A DNA stretch of 64,000 nucleotides from Sphingopyxis sp. JAI108 (GTDB lineage Bacteria > Pseudomonadota > Alphaproteobacteria > Sphingomonadales > Sphingomonadaceae), in the NCBI RefSeq assembly GCF_013410105.1, contig NZ_JACCCJ010000001.1, forward strand, positions 2,170,001 to 2,234,000, written 5' to 3'. The position numbers and the translations under genes are program-made. The first letter of the stretch is position 1; the number at the start of each line of letters is the position of its first letter. Positions 50,685-58,600 of the stretch are shown in pieces. Below the pieces are notes generated by a model. The model saw only the letters and a list, made by a program, of their open reading frames with translations, ran no database searches and had not been told where the DNA came from.

Positions 50685-51686
50685 ATGGTAGAACGAGCGG
50701 ACATGGCGGGGGCGCAATCTCCATCGGCGCATATCAAGGCGAATATCGTCCTCTATGGGGCGCTCTTCGCCAATCTCGGCATTGCGGTCGCGAAGTTCGT
50801 AGCGGCCGCGATCAGCGGGTCCTCCTCGATGCTCTCGGAAGGCGTTCATTCGCTCGTCGACAGCGGCAACCAGATGCTTCTCCTCTACGGCCAGGGAAAA
50901 GCGAAGCGGCCAGCCGACAGTCGCCACCCGTTCGGGTACGGCCGCGAGCTCTATTTCTGGGCATTTGTTGTCGCGATCCTCATCTTCGCCGTTGGCGCCG
51001 GCATTTCGGTCTACGAGGGATGGATCCATTTTCGCGATCCCGAGCCGCTGCGCGATCCGACGATCAACTATGTCGTGCTCGGCATCGCGTTCCTGCTCGA
51101 GGGCGCGTCGTGGACGATCGCGGTTCGCGAATTCAACGCAGGGAGACGCGGCCTCGGCTGGTGGAAGGCCGTCCGCCGGTCCAAAGACCCGGCGGGCTTC
51201 ATCGTGCTGTTCGAGGACAGCGCTGCGCTCGCCGGTCTCGCGATCGCCGCGTTCGGCATCTGGTTGAGCCATGCCACCGGCGACGCACGGATCGACGGTC
51301 TCGCCTCGATGGCCATCGGAGCGATTCTTGGGGCGGTCGCCGTTCTACTCGCAAGGGAAGCGAAGGAGCTGTTGATCGGCGAGGCGGCCGACCCCGAACT
51401 GATTGCGCAAATCTGGGCCATCGTCGAACGCCGCCCCGAAATTACCGCGGTCAATCATGTGCGTACGATCCACACCGCCCCCAACGCCATCTTTGTCGCA
51501 GTGAGCGCGGATTTCGAGGACCTTCTCCCCATGGGCGACGCCGAAACGCTGATCGAGGCAATCGAGACCGAGCTCAAGGCGGCGTCGAGCGATATCAGTT
51601 CGATCTATATTCGCCCCGAGAAACAGTCCGACGCCCTCGTCCAGCCGCGCCCGCAAATGGCGGCCGATCCGGAAGGATCGGACTAG
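50685..51686 (+). CDS. Cation diffusion facilitator (CDF) transporter
   Basis: A CDF-family metal efflux protein of about 333 residues. The metal site motif HSLVD lies in SSMLSEGVHSLVDSGNQMLL, and SRHPFGYGRELYFWAFVVAI is the TM3 hallmark. Six helices are followed by a cytoplasmic domain (ITAVNHVRTIHTAPNAIFVA). Zn(II) or a similar divalent metal is the likely substrate, but the motif does not settle which. ATG 50685 or 50703 may be the start; the ribosome site is weak for both. Confidence 0.92.
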   Translation: MVERADMAGAQSPSAHIKANIVLYGALFANLGIAVAKFVAAAISGSSSMLSEGVHSLVDSGNQMLLLYGQGKAKRPADSRHPFGYGRELYFWAFVVAILIFAVGAGISVYEGWIHFRDPEPLRDPTINYVVLGIAFLLEGASWTIAVREFNAGRRGLGWWKAVRRSKDPAGFIVLFEDSAALAGLAIAAFGIWLSHATGDARIDGLASMAIGAILGAVAVLLAREAKELLIGEAADPELIAQIWAIVERRPEITAVNHVRTIHTAPNAIFVAVSADFEDLLPMGDAETLIEAIETELKAASSDISSIYIRPEKQSDALVQPRPQMAADPEGSD

Positions 51687-51829
51687 GCTTTGAGTGCGCC
51701 CGGTCACAACTGAAGCCGGATCGTCGGGCAAGCCCATCGAACGGTGCCAGAAAAACGCCTTCACCCTTGCACGTTCGGCTCTCCGGACGGAACCTTTGCC
51801 GCGGGCTCTTCCTGCGAAGGAGTGCGATC

Positions 51830-52035
51830 ATGAAAAACGAACCCAAGAAGGGTGAGGAGGCGATTTGGATAAGTCACGGCGGGCGCGCCGAGGGCAAGAT
51901 CGCGCGGAGGATCACCGGAGCGATGGACGTCAAGGACCATCATGTGCAGCATCGCCCTCGAAGCCTGAATTTCTCGCAGATGCCGCCGAAGGCAAGCGCG
52001 CGGCACACAAAGCAGCCGCCTTGAAGCGCAAATAG
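51830..52035 (+). pseudogene. DUF2945 (hypervirulence-associated/TUDOR-like) protein with one-base frameshift
   Basis: The first part (KGEEAIWISHGGRAEGKIAR, RITGAMDVKDHHVQ) and the last part in the next frame (EFLADAAEGKRAAHKAAALK) together match a complete DUF2945 protein of 68 residues. The frames disagree by one base near 51949 (CAG-CAT; an extra G would restore the frame). GAAGGAG precedes the ATG. This is either a recent loss-of-function deletion or a sequencing error. Confidence 0.8.
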
Positions 52036-52095
52036 GAAAAGCGGAAAGAAGCAGCCGCTGACCGACCGTCGCATTCAAGGCAGTCCGACTGCCGC

Positions 52096-52581
52096 TCACG
52101 ATGCAGCCTCGATCATGATCTGGAGCGCGACGGCGACCGCAAGATCGAGAACATTGCTGCGGCCGATGTCGCCAAAATGAAAGTCCTCGACCCGCACGGC
52201 GTCGACGTTTGCCATGCCGATGTACACGAGACCTACCTCCTCACGACCTTCGCGCGGCCCGCAAAACCCAGTTATCGCAATGGCAAGGTCGGCGCGGCTC
52301 GTTCGAAGGGCACCGGTCGCCATCGCCGCCGCAACCTCGGGATTGACCGCCGCTGCCCGTTCGGCGTCCTCCCGGGAAACACCGAGCATCTCGCATTTGG
52401 CGTCGATCGAATAGGCGACGAAGCCGCGCTCGAGGTGGGGACCGAGCGCAGCGTCGGCTGCGAGGACGGCGGCGAGCTGACCGCCGGTGCAGCTTTCGGC
52501 CGTCACGAACCGTAAGGTCCTGCCAGCAAGATGCCGGGCCAGCTTGCGACGGCGTCGTTCGATCAGCGTCGCTGCGCTCAC
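52096..52581 (-). CDS. CinA-family nicotinamide-nucleotide amidohydrolase
   Basis: A 161-residue stand-alone CinA C-terminal domain (PncC-like), which deamidates NMN in pyridine-nucleotide recycling. Conserved elements are LRFVTAESCTGGQLAAVLAA, FVAYSIDAKCEMLGVS and LAIAITGFCGPREGREEVGL. The length is that of the single-domain family, without the N-terminal MoaB-like part of full CinA. It ends two bases from the hemerythrin gene upstream on the same strand; the pair is probably an operon. Confidence 0.92.
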   Translation of the reverse strand: MSAATLIERRRRKLARHLAGRTLRFVTAESCTGGQLAAVLAADAALGPHLERGFVAYSIDAKCEMLGVSREDAERAAAVNPEVAAAMATGALRTSRADLAIAITGFCGPREGREEVGLVYIGMANVDAVRVEDFHFGDIGRSNVLDLAVAVALQIMIEAAS

Positions 52582-52582
52582 G

Positions 52583-53083
52583 CTACATTGTGGCGAGTTC
52601 GGCGGGGGGCAGCCCCGTGGTCTCGGCCTGGCGCTTCAGTTCTTCCTTCCGGGCAAGCATTCTTTCACCCAGCGCGTCGAGGTCGACGTCCGCGGCGCGC
52701 GCCTGCTGAAACATATTGTCGTGCTGCTTTTCCTCTTCCTTCACATGATGCTTGATCTCTTCGGACAGCACCGTAACCTTCGCCTCGAAGAACTCGTCCG
52801 CGGGACCGGATGCAACGATCTCGTTGATCAGGATCTTGGCGCCGTCATGTTCGACATAGGCTTCTTTCAGGAGGTCGTCGTCGATCTTGCCCTTGAGCGC
52901 CGGATAGAAGACCTCTTCCTCGATCTGCGCATGGATCTTGAGCTCGGTGCAAATCTGGTCGGCGATCTTGGCCTTGCGGTCGGTCCCGCTGGCCTTCTCG
53001 AATTCCTCGAAAAGGGCTTCGACCGCACGGTGGTCGGCGGCGAGGATATGGGTCGCGTCAGTGTCGATTTCGCTAGGTTTCAT
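52583..53083 (-). CDS. Hemerythrin HHE-domain protein
   Basis: A 166-residue HHE-domain protein with the di-iron His/Glu pattern: HILAADHRAVEALFEEFEKA, ICTELKIHAQIEEEVFYPAL, AYVEHDGAKILINEIV and LSEEIKHHVKEEEKQHDNMF. These cytoplasmic proteins bind oxygen or NO or buffer iron and are frequent in alphaproteobacterial stress regulons. The likely start is ATG 53083; three more ATG codons lie within 18 bases upstream. It ends two bases before the start of the cinA-like gene. Confidence 0.92.
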   Translation of the reverse strand: MKPSEIDTDATHILAADHRAVEALFEEFEKASGTDRKAKIADQICTELKIHAQIEEEVFYPALKGKIDDDLLKEAYVEHDGAKILINEIVASGPADEFFEAKVTVLSEEIKHHVKEEEKQHDNMFQQARAADVDLDALGERMLARKEELKRQAETTGLPPAELATM

Positions 53084-53152
53084 GGCAGTCTCCATCATCA
53101 TGCCCCGCCCCTGTGCAGCGCGCGGCGAGCCCGAAAGTTGCCGACCCTTCGA

Positions 53153-53635
53153 TCACACCGCGCGATCGTCGGCGTCGCGCTGGTGCGCCTCGCCGCCCGA
53201 TCGCTTGATGAAGCTGATCTTGCCTTGCGGCTCGAGGATCGCCCATTCGACGTCCGAGAGGTGGGCGATGCCCGCGAGCCGCATCTCGGACTCGATTTCG
53301 TCGGCGGTGAGCCGGTCGCGGTGGAGATTGTCGCGAATGATTTCGCCCTGCTTGACCACGACGCGCGGTTGACCTTCGAGCATGTTCTTGAGTCGGGGAA
53401 AGAGATAGGTCGCCCAGCTCAGCGTGAGCGCCCAGAAGGCAAAGGTGACGATCGCGAGCAGCGCACCGGTCAGGCTGAAATCATTGTGCGTGACGCCCTG
53501 CTGGATGAGGTCGCCCATCACGACGAGAAGCACCAGCTCGAAGGGCGTCATCTGCCCGAGTTCGCGCTTCCCCAACAGACGGAGCAGCGCATAGAGAAGG
53601 AAAAACATCGCGCTCGCGCGGCGGACGATATCCAT
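53153..53635 (-). CDS. DUF421 (YetF/YcaP-type) membrane protein
   Basis: A 160-residue protein with two or three N-terminal helices (SAMFFLLYALLRLLGKRELG, LLVVMGDLIQQGVTHNDFSL, LLAIVTFAFWALTLSWATYL). A cytoplasmic domain follows (EGQPRVVVKQGEIIRDNLHR, DEIESEMRLAGIAHLSDVEW), the YetF/DUF421 pattern. The GKRELGQMTPFELVLLVVMG segment is diagnostic. The start overlaps the stop of the upstream gene (TGATG). Role unknown; homologues are often stress-induced. Confidence 0.92.
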   Translation of the reverse strand: MDIVRRASAMFFLLYALLRLLGKRELGQMTPFELVLLVVMGDLIQQGVTHNDFSLTGALLAIVTFAFWALTLSWATYLFPRLKNMLEGQPRVVVKQGEIIRDNLHRDRLTADEIESEMRLAGIAHLSDVEWAILEPQGKISFIKRSGGEAHQRDADDRAV

Positions 53636-54120
53636 CAGGGAAGAACCTCGATGTGGAGCGGCATGCCGCCGAGCCGCCGCTCGCCATCGAACAGCGCAAT
53701 CTCACCCTCGGTTCCGGCGAAGAGCGGCGGATTGATCTGCCCGTCGATCTTGACGACGAGTGTCTCGCCTGCACGAAGTTCGCCGTAGGAAAAGCGATAG
53801 GCACCCCCCTTGAAGCTCTCCTCGGAGGCAGCGGGGATCATCGTGTTGATGGTCATGTCGGTCCAGAGCGACGGCGAGACCGCAAGCACGGCGTCGGACA
53901 TATCTTGCGACGCCTCGATACGAATGCGGGTTTCGAAAAACTCGCCGTTGCGGATGACCGAGGGCGTCTTCACCTCAAGCCGCGCCGCGCCGAAATCTTC
54001 GCTGCGCAGCGGACTTGTCTGCCCGCCGACGAGGCCCGACAGCGCCAAGGCGATTATCACCGCGAGGATGATGAAAGAGATAGGGCTCGCGTGGCGGTGC
54101 CAGTGCTGCCCCGAAATCAT
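53635..54120 (-). CDS. Hypothetical membrane-anchored beta-rich protein
   Basis: A 161-residue protein with one N-terminal helix (FIILAVIIALALSGLVGGQT) and an extracytoplasmic domain rich in beta strands (DFGAARLEVKTPSVIRNGEF, TRIRIEASQDMSDAVLAVSP, YRFSYGELRAGETLVVKIDG). The layout suggests an immunoglobulin-like or cytochrome-oxidase-accessory fold, but I cannot assign it. ATG 54120 gives a clean membrane-anchor start. It is coupled to the DUF421 gene, whose homologues it may assist. Confidence 0.72.
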   Translation of the reverse strand: MISGQHWHRHASPISFIILAVIIALALSGLVGGQTSPLRSEDFGAARLEVKTPSVIRNGEFFETRIRIEASQDMSDAVLAVSPSLWTDMTINTMIPAASEESFKGGAYRFSYGELRAGETLVVKIDGQINPPLFAGTEGEIALFDGERRLGGMPLHIEVLP

Positions 54121-54209
54121 TGTCTCGCTGATCCCGTCGGGCCGAGAGCCGGCGGCGCCCGCCCCGCAATCCTCGGCCGGGGTCTGCGCTGCTTCACGTC
54201 TCCCGCCAG

Positions 54210-54392
54210 TCAAGCGAGCGGCTTCGGCCACGACCGGGCAAGGTAGGTCCGAACCGCATCGGCATGTTCGCCAACGGCGGCGACCGCGATCAATATCTCG
54301 GACTGGCTGATCCCGAGAATGCACGCCCAGGCGCGCATCGCATCGGGTTCGCTGCGATCGATCCGGCCACTTTCGAACGTCTGATGGATCAT
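54210..54392 (-). CDS. DUF3606-like protein (copy 2)
   Basis: A 60-residue protein with the DUF3606 C-terminal pattern (ILGISQSEILIAVAAVGEHA, ADAVRTYLARSWP) and a less typical N-terminus (ESGRIDRSEPDAMRAWACIL). On the minus strand GCAAC (54445-54441), 16 bases and CGTT (54424-54421) lie about 30 bases upstream, one mismatch from the EcfG consensus. The 271-base gap to the CsbD-like gene otherwise holds no supported feature. Confidence 0.78.
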   Translation of the reverse strand: MIHQTFESGRIDRSEPDAMRAWACILGISQSEILIAVAAVGEHADAVRTYLARSWPKPLA

Positions 54393-54663
54393 GCCCGTCT
54401 CCCGTCGATGTTAGCGGGCGAACGCATATCAAATGTGAAAGTTGCGGTAGCGGCGCCCGTCGCGACAGGCCAAAATCGCGTCGCAATCGACCGTCCAAAT
54501 ATCACATTAAGCGTCGCCTTTCGGTCTCACGAGCGCGCCGCGAAACGCTGCGACACCGCGAAAGTTGCGCGGCGGGGCTAAGATAAATCGGCGGCCCTGC
54601 ACGCAACTTTTTCGCACCGCAGAGGGTTTCTCGAACCAGACCCCACAGCCAATGGAGATCATC

Positions 54664-54840
54664 ATGAGCGTCAAGGGACAGATCAAGGAAGCTGCCGGTT
54701 ATGTGAAGGAAGAAGCCTTCGAAAATGGCGACTCCCCTGAGGCCAAGCGCAAGGCACAGGAAGGCCGCGACCTTCGCAACGAAGGCCGTATCGAAGATGG
54801 CAAGCCGCCGAAGACGGGTACCCCCGGCACCGAAAACTAA
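54664..54840 (+). CDS. Small CsbD-like stress protein
   Basis: A 58-residue hydrophilic protein, MSVKGQIKEAAGYVKEEAFE then EAKRKAQEGRDLRNEGRIED and GKPPKTGTPGTEN. Its charged helical repeats and the GYVKEE pattern resemble small CsbD-like proteins. ATG 54664 has AATGGAGATC upstream. A clean intrinsic terminator follows, so it is a monocistronic unit. Members are usually induced by general stress; the molecular role is unclear. Confidence 0.8.
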   Translation: MSVKGQIKEAAGYVKEEAFENGDSPEAKRKAQEGRDLRNEGRIEDGKPPKTGTPGTEN

Positions 54841-54868
54841 TCCTCCCAGCCAGGTTGATGGCACCCTC

Positions 54869-54896
54869 GGGTCCGCTCACGCGGACCCCTTTTTTT
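54869..54896 (+). terminator. Rho-independent terminator of the CsbD-like gene
   Basis: A perfect stem GGGTCCGC / GCGGACCC (54869-54876, 54881-54888) with loop TCAC is followed by CTTTTTTT. It lies 28 bases after the CsbD-like stop and is the clearest intrinsic terminator in the window. Confidence 0.93.
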
Positions 54897-54974
54897 GGCA
54901 TCACTTCGCGGCGAGATTCGATTGCTGCAAAGCAAGTTGGCCGAACTTCAGCGGCCCCGGAGCATTGGTGCAGC

Positions 54975-55410
54975 ATGATCCGCATCGCCTTTCTCGGAGT
55001 TGGCCCGACCACCCTCTACACCTTGCACGCGCTGCTTGAGCAAAGCCCCCACCCTTTCCGGCTTTCCATCTATGAAGCGCAGCCGAGCGCCGGGCGCAGA
55101 GCGCCCTATCAGCCGGGCTGGAACGACCCCGCCATGCTGGCGAAGATCGCGAGCATCGAAATCCCGCCGGTCGCCGAATCGCCGTGCGACTGGCTGCGGC
55201 GCCAGGCCCCCGAGCGGCTCGTCGATCTCGTCGTCGATCCCGTCATGATCGGCGAACGCACCTTCTATCTGCATCGCGCTCGGCGAATATTTCCGCGATC
55301 AGTTTCGACGCGCTCCGGGGATCACAAGCTCGCACAAGATGGGCCTCGTGGTGGGCGAGCAGCTGGCCGCGGTCATCGCCGAGGCGCAGGCCGAGGAGGC
55401 GGCAGTATGA
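54975..55410 (+). pseudogene. Decayed FAD/NAD(P)-binding protein gene fused to an unidentified C-terminal fragment
   Basis: From ATG 54975 the sequence MIRIAFLGVGPTTLYTLHAL, then FRLSIYEAQPSAGRRAPYQP resembles FAD/NAD(P)-binding proteins (GxGPxx dinucleotide motif). After ERTFY, a one-base frameshift near 55272 is needed to continue as IALGEYFRDQF. Homology then stops and an unrelated end (SSHKMGLVVGEQLAAVIAEA) runs to the stop at 55408. The dinucleotide-binding protein is normally about three times longer, so most of it has been deleted. Confidence 0.7.
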
Positions 55411-55678
55411 AGCTGTGCACCAATTACATCGGCGGCGAGATGGCTGGCGCCAATATCGAGCTGCACGACATGCGCTTCGTCGCTGCGCCGACCATTGCTG
55501 ACACCTATGATGCGCTTCGCCGGCAATGGTGGGGCACGCCCGGCATCCTCCATATCGACTGCTGGGCCGAGATCGAGCAGCCGATGGCTACGGCATCATC
55601 CTGAGGCCCGAGTCGTTCGAGAGCCCCGAGCGGCTCTATTATGTCAGTCTTGGCGGCTATGTCACGGAGGCGGGCTGA
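55407..55678 (+). pseudogene. DUF1543 protein with a one-base frameshift
   Basis: MKLCTNYIGGEMAGANIELH, then MRFVAAPTIADTYDALRRQW and GTPGILHIDCWAEIEQ match the DUF1543 family. A one-base deletion near 55580 (CAG-CCG) shifts the frame; one added G gives ADGYGIILRPESFESPERLY and YVSLGGYVTEAG. The C-terminus is also shorter than usual. The start overlaps the preceding stop (ATGA). Probably non-functional unless the differences are sequence errors. Confidence 0.75.
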
Positions 55679-55850
55679 GGTTCCCCGGAACATTGGGTAC
55701 GACGTCGCGTTAGCGCGACCGGATTTCAGCGATGCGATGACCGTCAAGTCGTAGTACTTCAAGCATGTTCGCCGCTATTCCGATACTCTGCGTCAGACCG
55801 GCATTTGCGCGCTATTCGCATAGGGTTTGGCATCCTGCCGCCCTATAGAC

Positions 55851-55876
55851 GAAGGGCGCCGTGACCGGCGCCCTTC
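55851..55876 (-). terminator. Hairpin downstream of the lipoprotein gene
   Basis: A perfect 11-bp stem, GAAGGGCGCCG / CGGCGCCCTTC (55851-55861, 55866-55876), with loop TGAC lies 25 bases after the stop of the leftward gene at 55901. There is no T-run on either side, so it may act as a transcript-stabilising or Rho-assisted end. The rest of the 55679-55900 gap holds no supported feature. Confidence 0.55.
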
Positions 55877-55900
55877 ACCCTGCCCTTAGGGAAGGCAGTC

Positions 55901-56176
55901 TTATTTCTTCTGCGTGTCGCCGACGCCGGTTTCGGAGGGAGCGATCTCGCCGTTGTCGTCCATCGCATTGGCTTTTTCTTCGCCCTGCTCTTCGACAACG
56001 TCGGCCTTCTGCTCCATTGCTTCCTTGGCGGGCCCCTCAGGCATCGCGTCGGCCTGATCGTCGATCGCTTCCGCCTTTGTTTCGGCCTGGTCTTCCACCT
56101 TGTCGGCGGCGGGGCTCTGGCAGGCGCCGAGCGCAAGGGCCGAGGTAGCAGCAAGGGTTACGAACAGCTTTTTCAT
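55901..56176 (-). CDS. Small acidic lipoprotein
   Basis: A 91-residue lipoprotein: signal MKKLFVTLAATSALALGACQ with lipobox LGAC, then a mature part almost wholly of Ala, Glu, Asp and Lys (DKVEDQAETKAEAIDDQADA, EQKADVVEEQGEEKANAMDD), probably helical or disordered. An exact EcfG-type promoter lies about 25 bases upstream. The family is not recognised by name. The composition resembles stress-induced lipoproteins common in sphingomonads. Confidence 0.82.
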   Translation of the reverse strand: MKKLFVTLAATSALALGACQSPAADKVEDQAETKAEAIDDQADAMPEGPAKEAMEQKADVVEEQGEEKANAMDDNGEIAPSETGVGDTQKK

Positions 56177-56207
56177 CGAAAGTCTCCCTGTTGATGACTG
56201 CCCAGCT

Positions 56208-56232
56208 AACGCGGCGCGGCCCATCGGGTTCC
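56208..56232 (-). promoter_or_regulatory. EcfG-type (general stress) promoter for the acidic lipoprotein gene
   Basis: On the minus strand GGAAC (56232-56228), 16 bases and CGTT (56211-56208) match the alphaproteobacterial EcfG consensus exactly. Transcription would begin near 56201, 25 bases before the start at 56176. Position and spacing are ideal for this gene. Confidence 0.75.
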
Positions 56233-56255
56233 TCAAACCTCCCCGGTGAAAATCG

Positions 56256-57047
56256 TCAGCGTCTCGCCGCCATGATACGCGCGACCATGTCCTCGTCGCG
56301 AAGCCGCCGCCAGCGGGCCTCGACGAAGCTGTGGACCCCGAACAGGAAAAGGCCCGCAGCGACGAGCAGATAGAGCGGCGGATTGTCTGTCAGCGCCGAG
56401 AGTGCGTCGCCGAGCCCCCTGACCTCGCCCGCTGTGCCGAACCAGCCGCCGCGCACGAGCGAGACGCCGATCACCGCGAACACCACCGCGCGCGCAGCAA
56501 GTCCCACGCGGCCAACGGGCACCGCCCAGGCGGGTGCTTCCGCATCGAGATCCTTCGCGAACTCGGTGGTCCAGGCCTTTACGGCTTGCTGCGCGGCTGC
56601 CGCGAGGAATGCGGCGCCGACCAGCCCGAGCAGCAGGCCGCCGAGGGGCAAGTCGAGCAGCATAGCCGCCGCCTGTTTCTCGCGGCCCTCTGCCGCCCCT
56701 TTGCCCGAGGCGAGGCGGAGCGCCGCCCAGGCGAGGATGAAATGCGCGATGCCGCTCGCGGCATAACCCACGCGTACGGCGATACCCTTGGCGCCCGTCC
56801 CCTTGTTTTCGCTATCCAGCGCCGCCCCGTAGAGGCGGTAGCCACCGTAGAGCGCGAGCCCCATCGCGAGAAGGGCGAGCAGGATCGCGCCAGCGGGCAT
56901 GTCCCGGACCGAGCGAAACACGGCTTGAGGGCTGGGGTCGTCGGCGGACGAGCCGCTGAGCGCGATCCAGGCAAGCAGGCAATAGACGACGCCGCGCGCG
57001 AACCACCCGGTGCGCGCAAATGTCTCGAGCCGCCGAAGCCTGTTCAT
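56256..57047 (-). CDS. DUF1206 membrane protein
   Basis: A 263-residue protein made of three repeats of a two-helix unit, the DUF1206 layout: ETFARTGWFARGVVYCLLAW, AVRVGYAASGIAHFILAWAA and GRVGLAARAVVFAVIGVSLV are equivalent repeat starts. ATG 57047 is followed by MNRLRRLETFART, a typical N-terminus. An exact EcfG-type promoter lies about 32 bases upstream. Family members are linked to stress responses, but the molecular function is unknown. Confidence 0.93.
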   Translation of the reverse strand: MNRLRRLETFARTGWFARGVVYCLLAWIALSGSSADDPSPQAVFRSVRDMPAGAILLALLAMGLALYGGYRLYGAALDSENKGTGAKGIAVRVGYAASGIAHFILAWAALRLASGKGAAEGREKQAAAMLLDLPLGGLLLGLVGAAFLAAAAQQAVKAWTTEFAKDLDAEAPAWAVPVGRVGLAARAVVFAVIGVSLVRGGWFGTAGEVRGLGDALSALTDNPPLYLLVAAGLFLFGVHSFVEARWRRLRDEDMVARIMAARR

Positions 57048-57078
57048 GATGCCTGTCCCGATGGTTGACCATCAAGCC

Positions 57079-57103
57079 AACGCCCGCTGCCCCCCGCAGT
57101 TCC
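57079..57103 (-). promoter_or_regulatory. EcfG-type (general stress) promoter for the DUF1206 gene
   Basis: On the minus strand GGAAC (57103-57099), 16 bases and CGTT (57082-57079) match the EcfG consensus exactly. The start site would be near 57072, about 25 bases before the DUF1206 start at 57047. Confidence 0.75.
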
Positions 57104-57207
57104 CGCTACTCCGAGCCGCGGCGCGGGCCCCGGCCTCTCCTTTCCCGGCAGGCGCCGTTGCGCTCGCCGCCGCCCATACGGCGAAGGCCCGTTAGAGGTC
57201 TGCCGGT

Positions 57208-57951
57208 TCAGCCGGATTTTCTCGCGAAGGCCCCGGCCACAAAGTCACGGCCGATCCGCAGGCCAACCGGATCGACGCTGTGCGCGACACCGTAGGAGAT
57301 ATGGGTCTCGACCTCGACGCCGAGCCGCTTCAATTGGCTCTCCGACATGTGCAGCGCTGCGATCGGAACGACGGGGTCGGCTGTGCCATGTACCAGTAGC
57401 ACGGGCGGTTTCGACGGGAGATGATGCGCAAGATCCGCCGCGCCGGCGAGCATGCCCGAGTAGCCGACGATCGCGGCAACGGGGCGCGGGCGGCGAAGAC
57501 CCACCTGAAGCGCCATCATCGTGCCCTGGCTGAATCCCACCAGGGCAAGATCGGACTCGCTGAGCCCATATTGCGCGAGCTTCCGGTCGATGAACGCGTC
57601 GATCGCAGGCGCTGCCGATGCCGCACCCGCAGCGAGCGCCGACGGCGCGAAGCCCGAGAGCCCCCACCATTGGTAGCCCGCGCCCATCATCGAACATCGC
57701 TGTGGCGCGTGCGGCGCAAGAAACAGCGTGTCCGGCAGGGCCTCCTGCCATTGCGGCGCGAGCGAGATCATGTCGGTGCCGCTCGAGCCGAAGCCATGGA
57801 GCAACAACACGATGTTCTTGGGGGCGCTGCCGGAGCGAGGCTGCAGGCTGGCGCCGTTGACGATCTTGGACAGGTTTCTTCTCTCAGCTTCGGCGCCGGC
57901 CAGCGGCCCGCGATCAGGGTACAGCGGGCGGCAGGGATTGCGAAGGTGCAT
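57208..57951 (-). CDS. Alpha/beta hydrolase, phospholipase/carboxylesterase family
   Basis: A serine esterase with the alpha/beta-hydrolase fold: KNIVLLLHGFGSSGTDMISL (oxyanion loop), nucleophile Ser in LALVGFSQGTMMALQVG, Asp in LLVHGTADPVVPIAALHMSE, and His in GVAHSVDPVGL. It is likely cytoplasmic. The conserved N-terminus SKIVNGASLQPRSG is preceded by CTG at 57873 where homologues have ATG. The nearest in-frame ATG (57951) adds 26 atypical residues. Either CTG is used or the start was mutated. Substrate unknown. Confidence 0.85.
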   Translation of the reverse strand: MHLRNPCRPLYPDRGPLAGAEAERRNLSKIVNGASLQPRSGSAPKNIVLLLHGFGSSGTDMISLAPQWQEALPDTLFLAPHAPQRCSMMGAGYQWWGLSGFAPSALAAGAASAAPAIDAFIDRKLAQYGLSESDLALVGFSQGTMMALQVGLRRPRPVAAIVGYSGMLAGAADLAHHLPSKPPVLLVHGTADPVVPIAALHMSESQLKRLGVEVETHISYGVAHSVDPVGLRIGRDFVAGAFARKSG

Positions 57952-58266
57952 AGGTAGATAGGCGACCGCGCATTTCCACCCCCCGCTCGCTGGCAGCTTG
58001 GCGATTCGCGCTGCGGCATGCGCGCCCGCGGCCACAGGCTTCGCCCTTAGGGCGCGGACATCTGACCCTTAGCGCGCCCGTATTGCGATAGCGGAGACGC
58101 CATTTGCCGGATCGGTCGCTGCCAACGCATCGCCAAGCTTCGCAACCTTCCAGCTAATGCGGCGACACTTGTCTCTGGGGATTTTGGACACCGTGCCCGC
58201 GACCTGACGGAACCCGGCCGGGGCCCGTTGGTTGAGCAAGACGGGGGCCGGATATGGAGAGCTGTC

Positions 58267-58563
58267 ATGCCCCGCGGCGACAAATCGAGCTATACCGACA
58301 AGCAGAAGCGCAAAGCCGAGCATATCGAGGAAGGGTATGAGAAGCGGGGCGTCGGCAAGAAGGAAGCCGAAAGCCGCGCGTGGGCTACGGTGAACAAGGA
58401 GTCGGGTGGCGGCAACAAATCGGGCTCCGGTCGCGGCAAACCCGATACCCATGAATCTTCGCGAAAGGGCGGCCGGATCGGCGGCTCGAGTCAAAGCAGC
58501 GAGAAGCGGTCCGCCGCCACCAAAAAGGGTTGGGAGACCCGGCGCCGAAATGTAAAAGGATAA
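58267..58563 (+). CDS. Small basic protein annotated in relatives as 'plasmid stabilisation'
   Basis: A 98-residue, highly charged protein: MPRGDKSSYTDKQKRKAEHI, EEGYEKRGVGKKEAESRAWA, TVNKESGGGNKSGSGRGKP, then HESSRKGGRIGGSSQSSEKR. Proteins of this type are often called plasmid stabilisation proteins, without experimental support, and carry KGG-like stress motifs. Upstream, GGAAC (58209-58213) with GGTT 16 bases later is a near match to the EcfG promoter. ATG 58267 is the natural start; the frame is open 39 bases further. Confidence 0.8.
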   Translation: MPRGDKSSYTDKQKRKAEHIEEGYEKRGVGKKEAESRAWATVNKESGGGNKSGSGRGKPDTHESSRKGGRIGGSSQSSEKRSAATKKGWETRRRNVKG

Positions 58564-58600
58564 GGGCTGAAGCGGGTCAAGCGACCGGGTCAAGAGCCCC

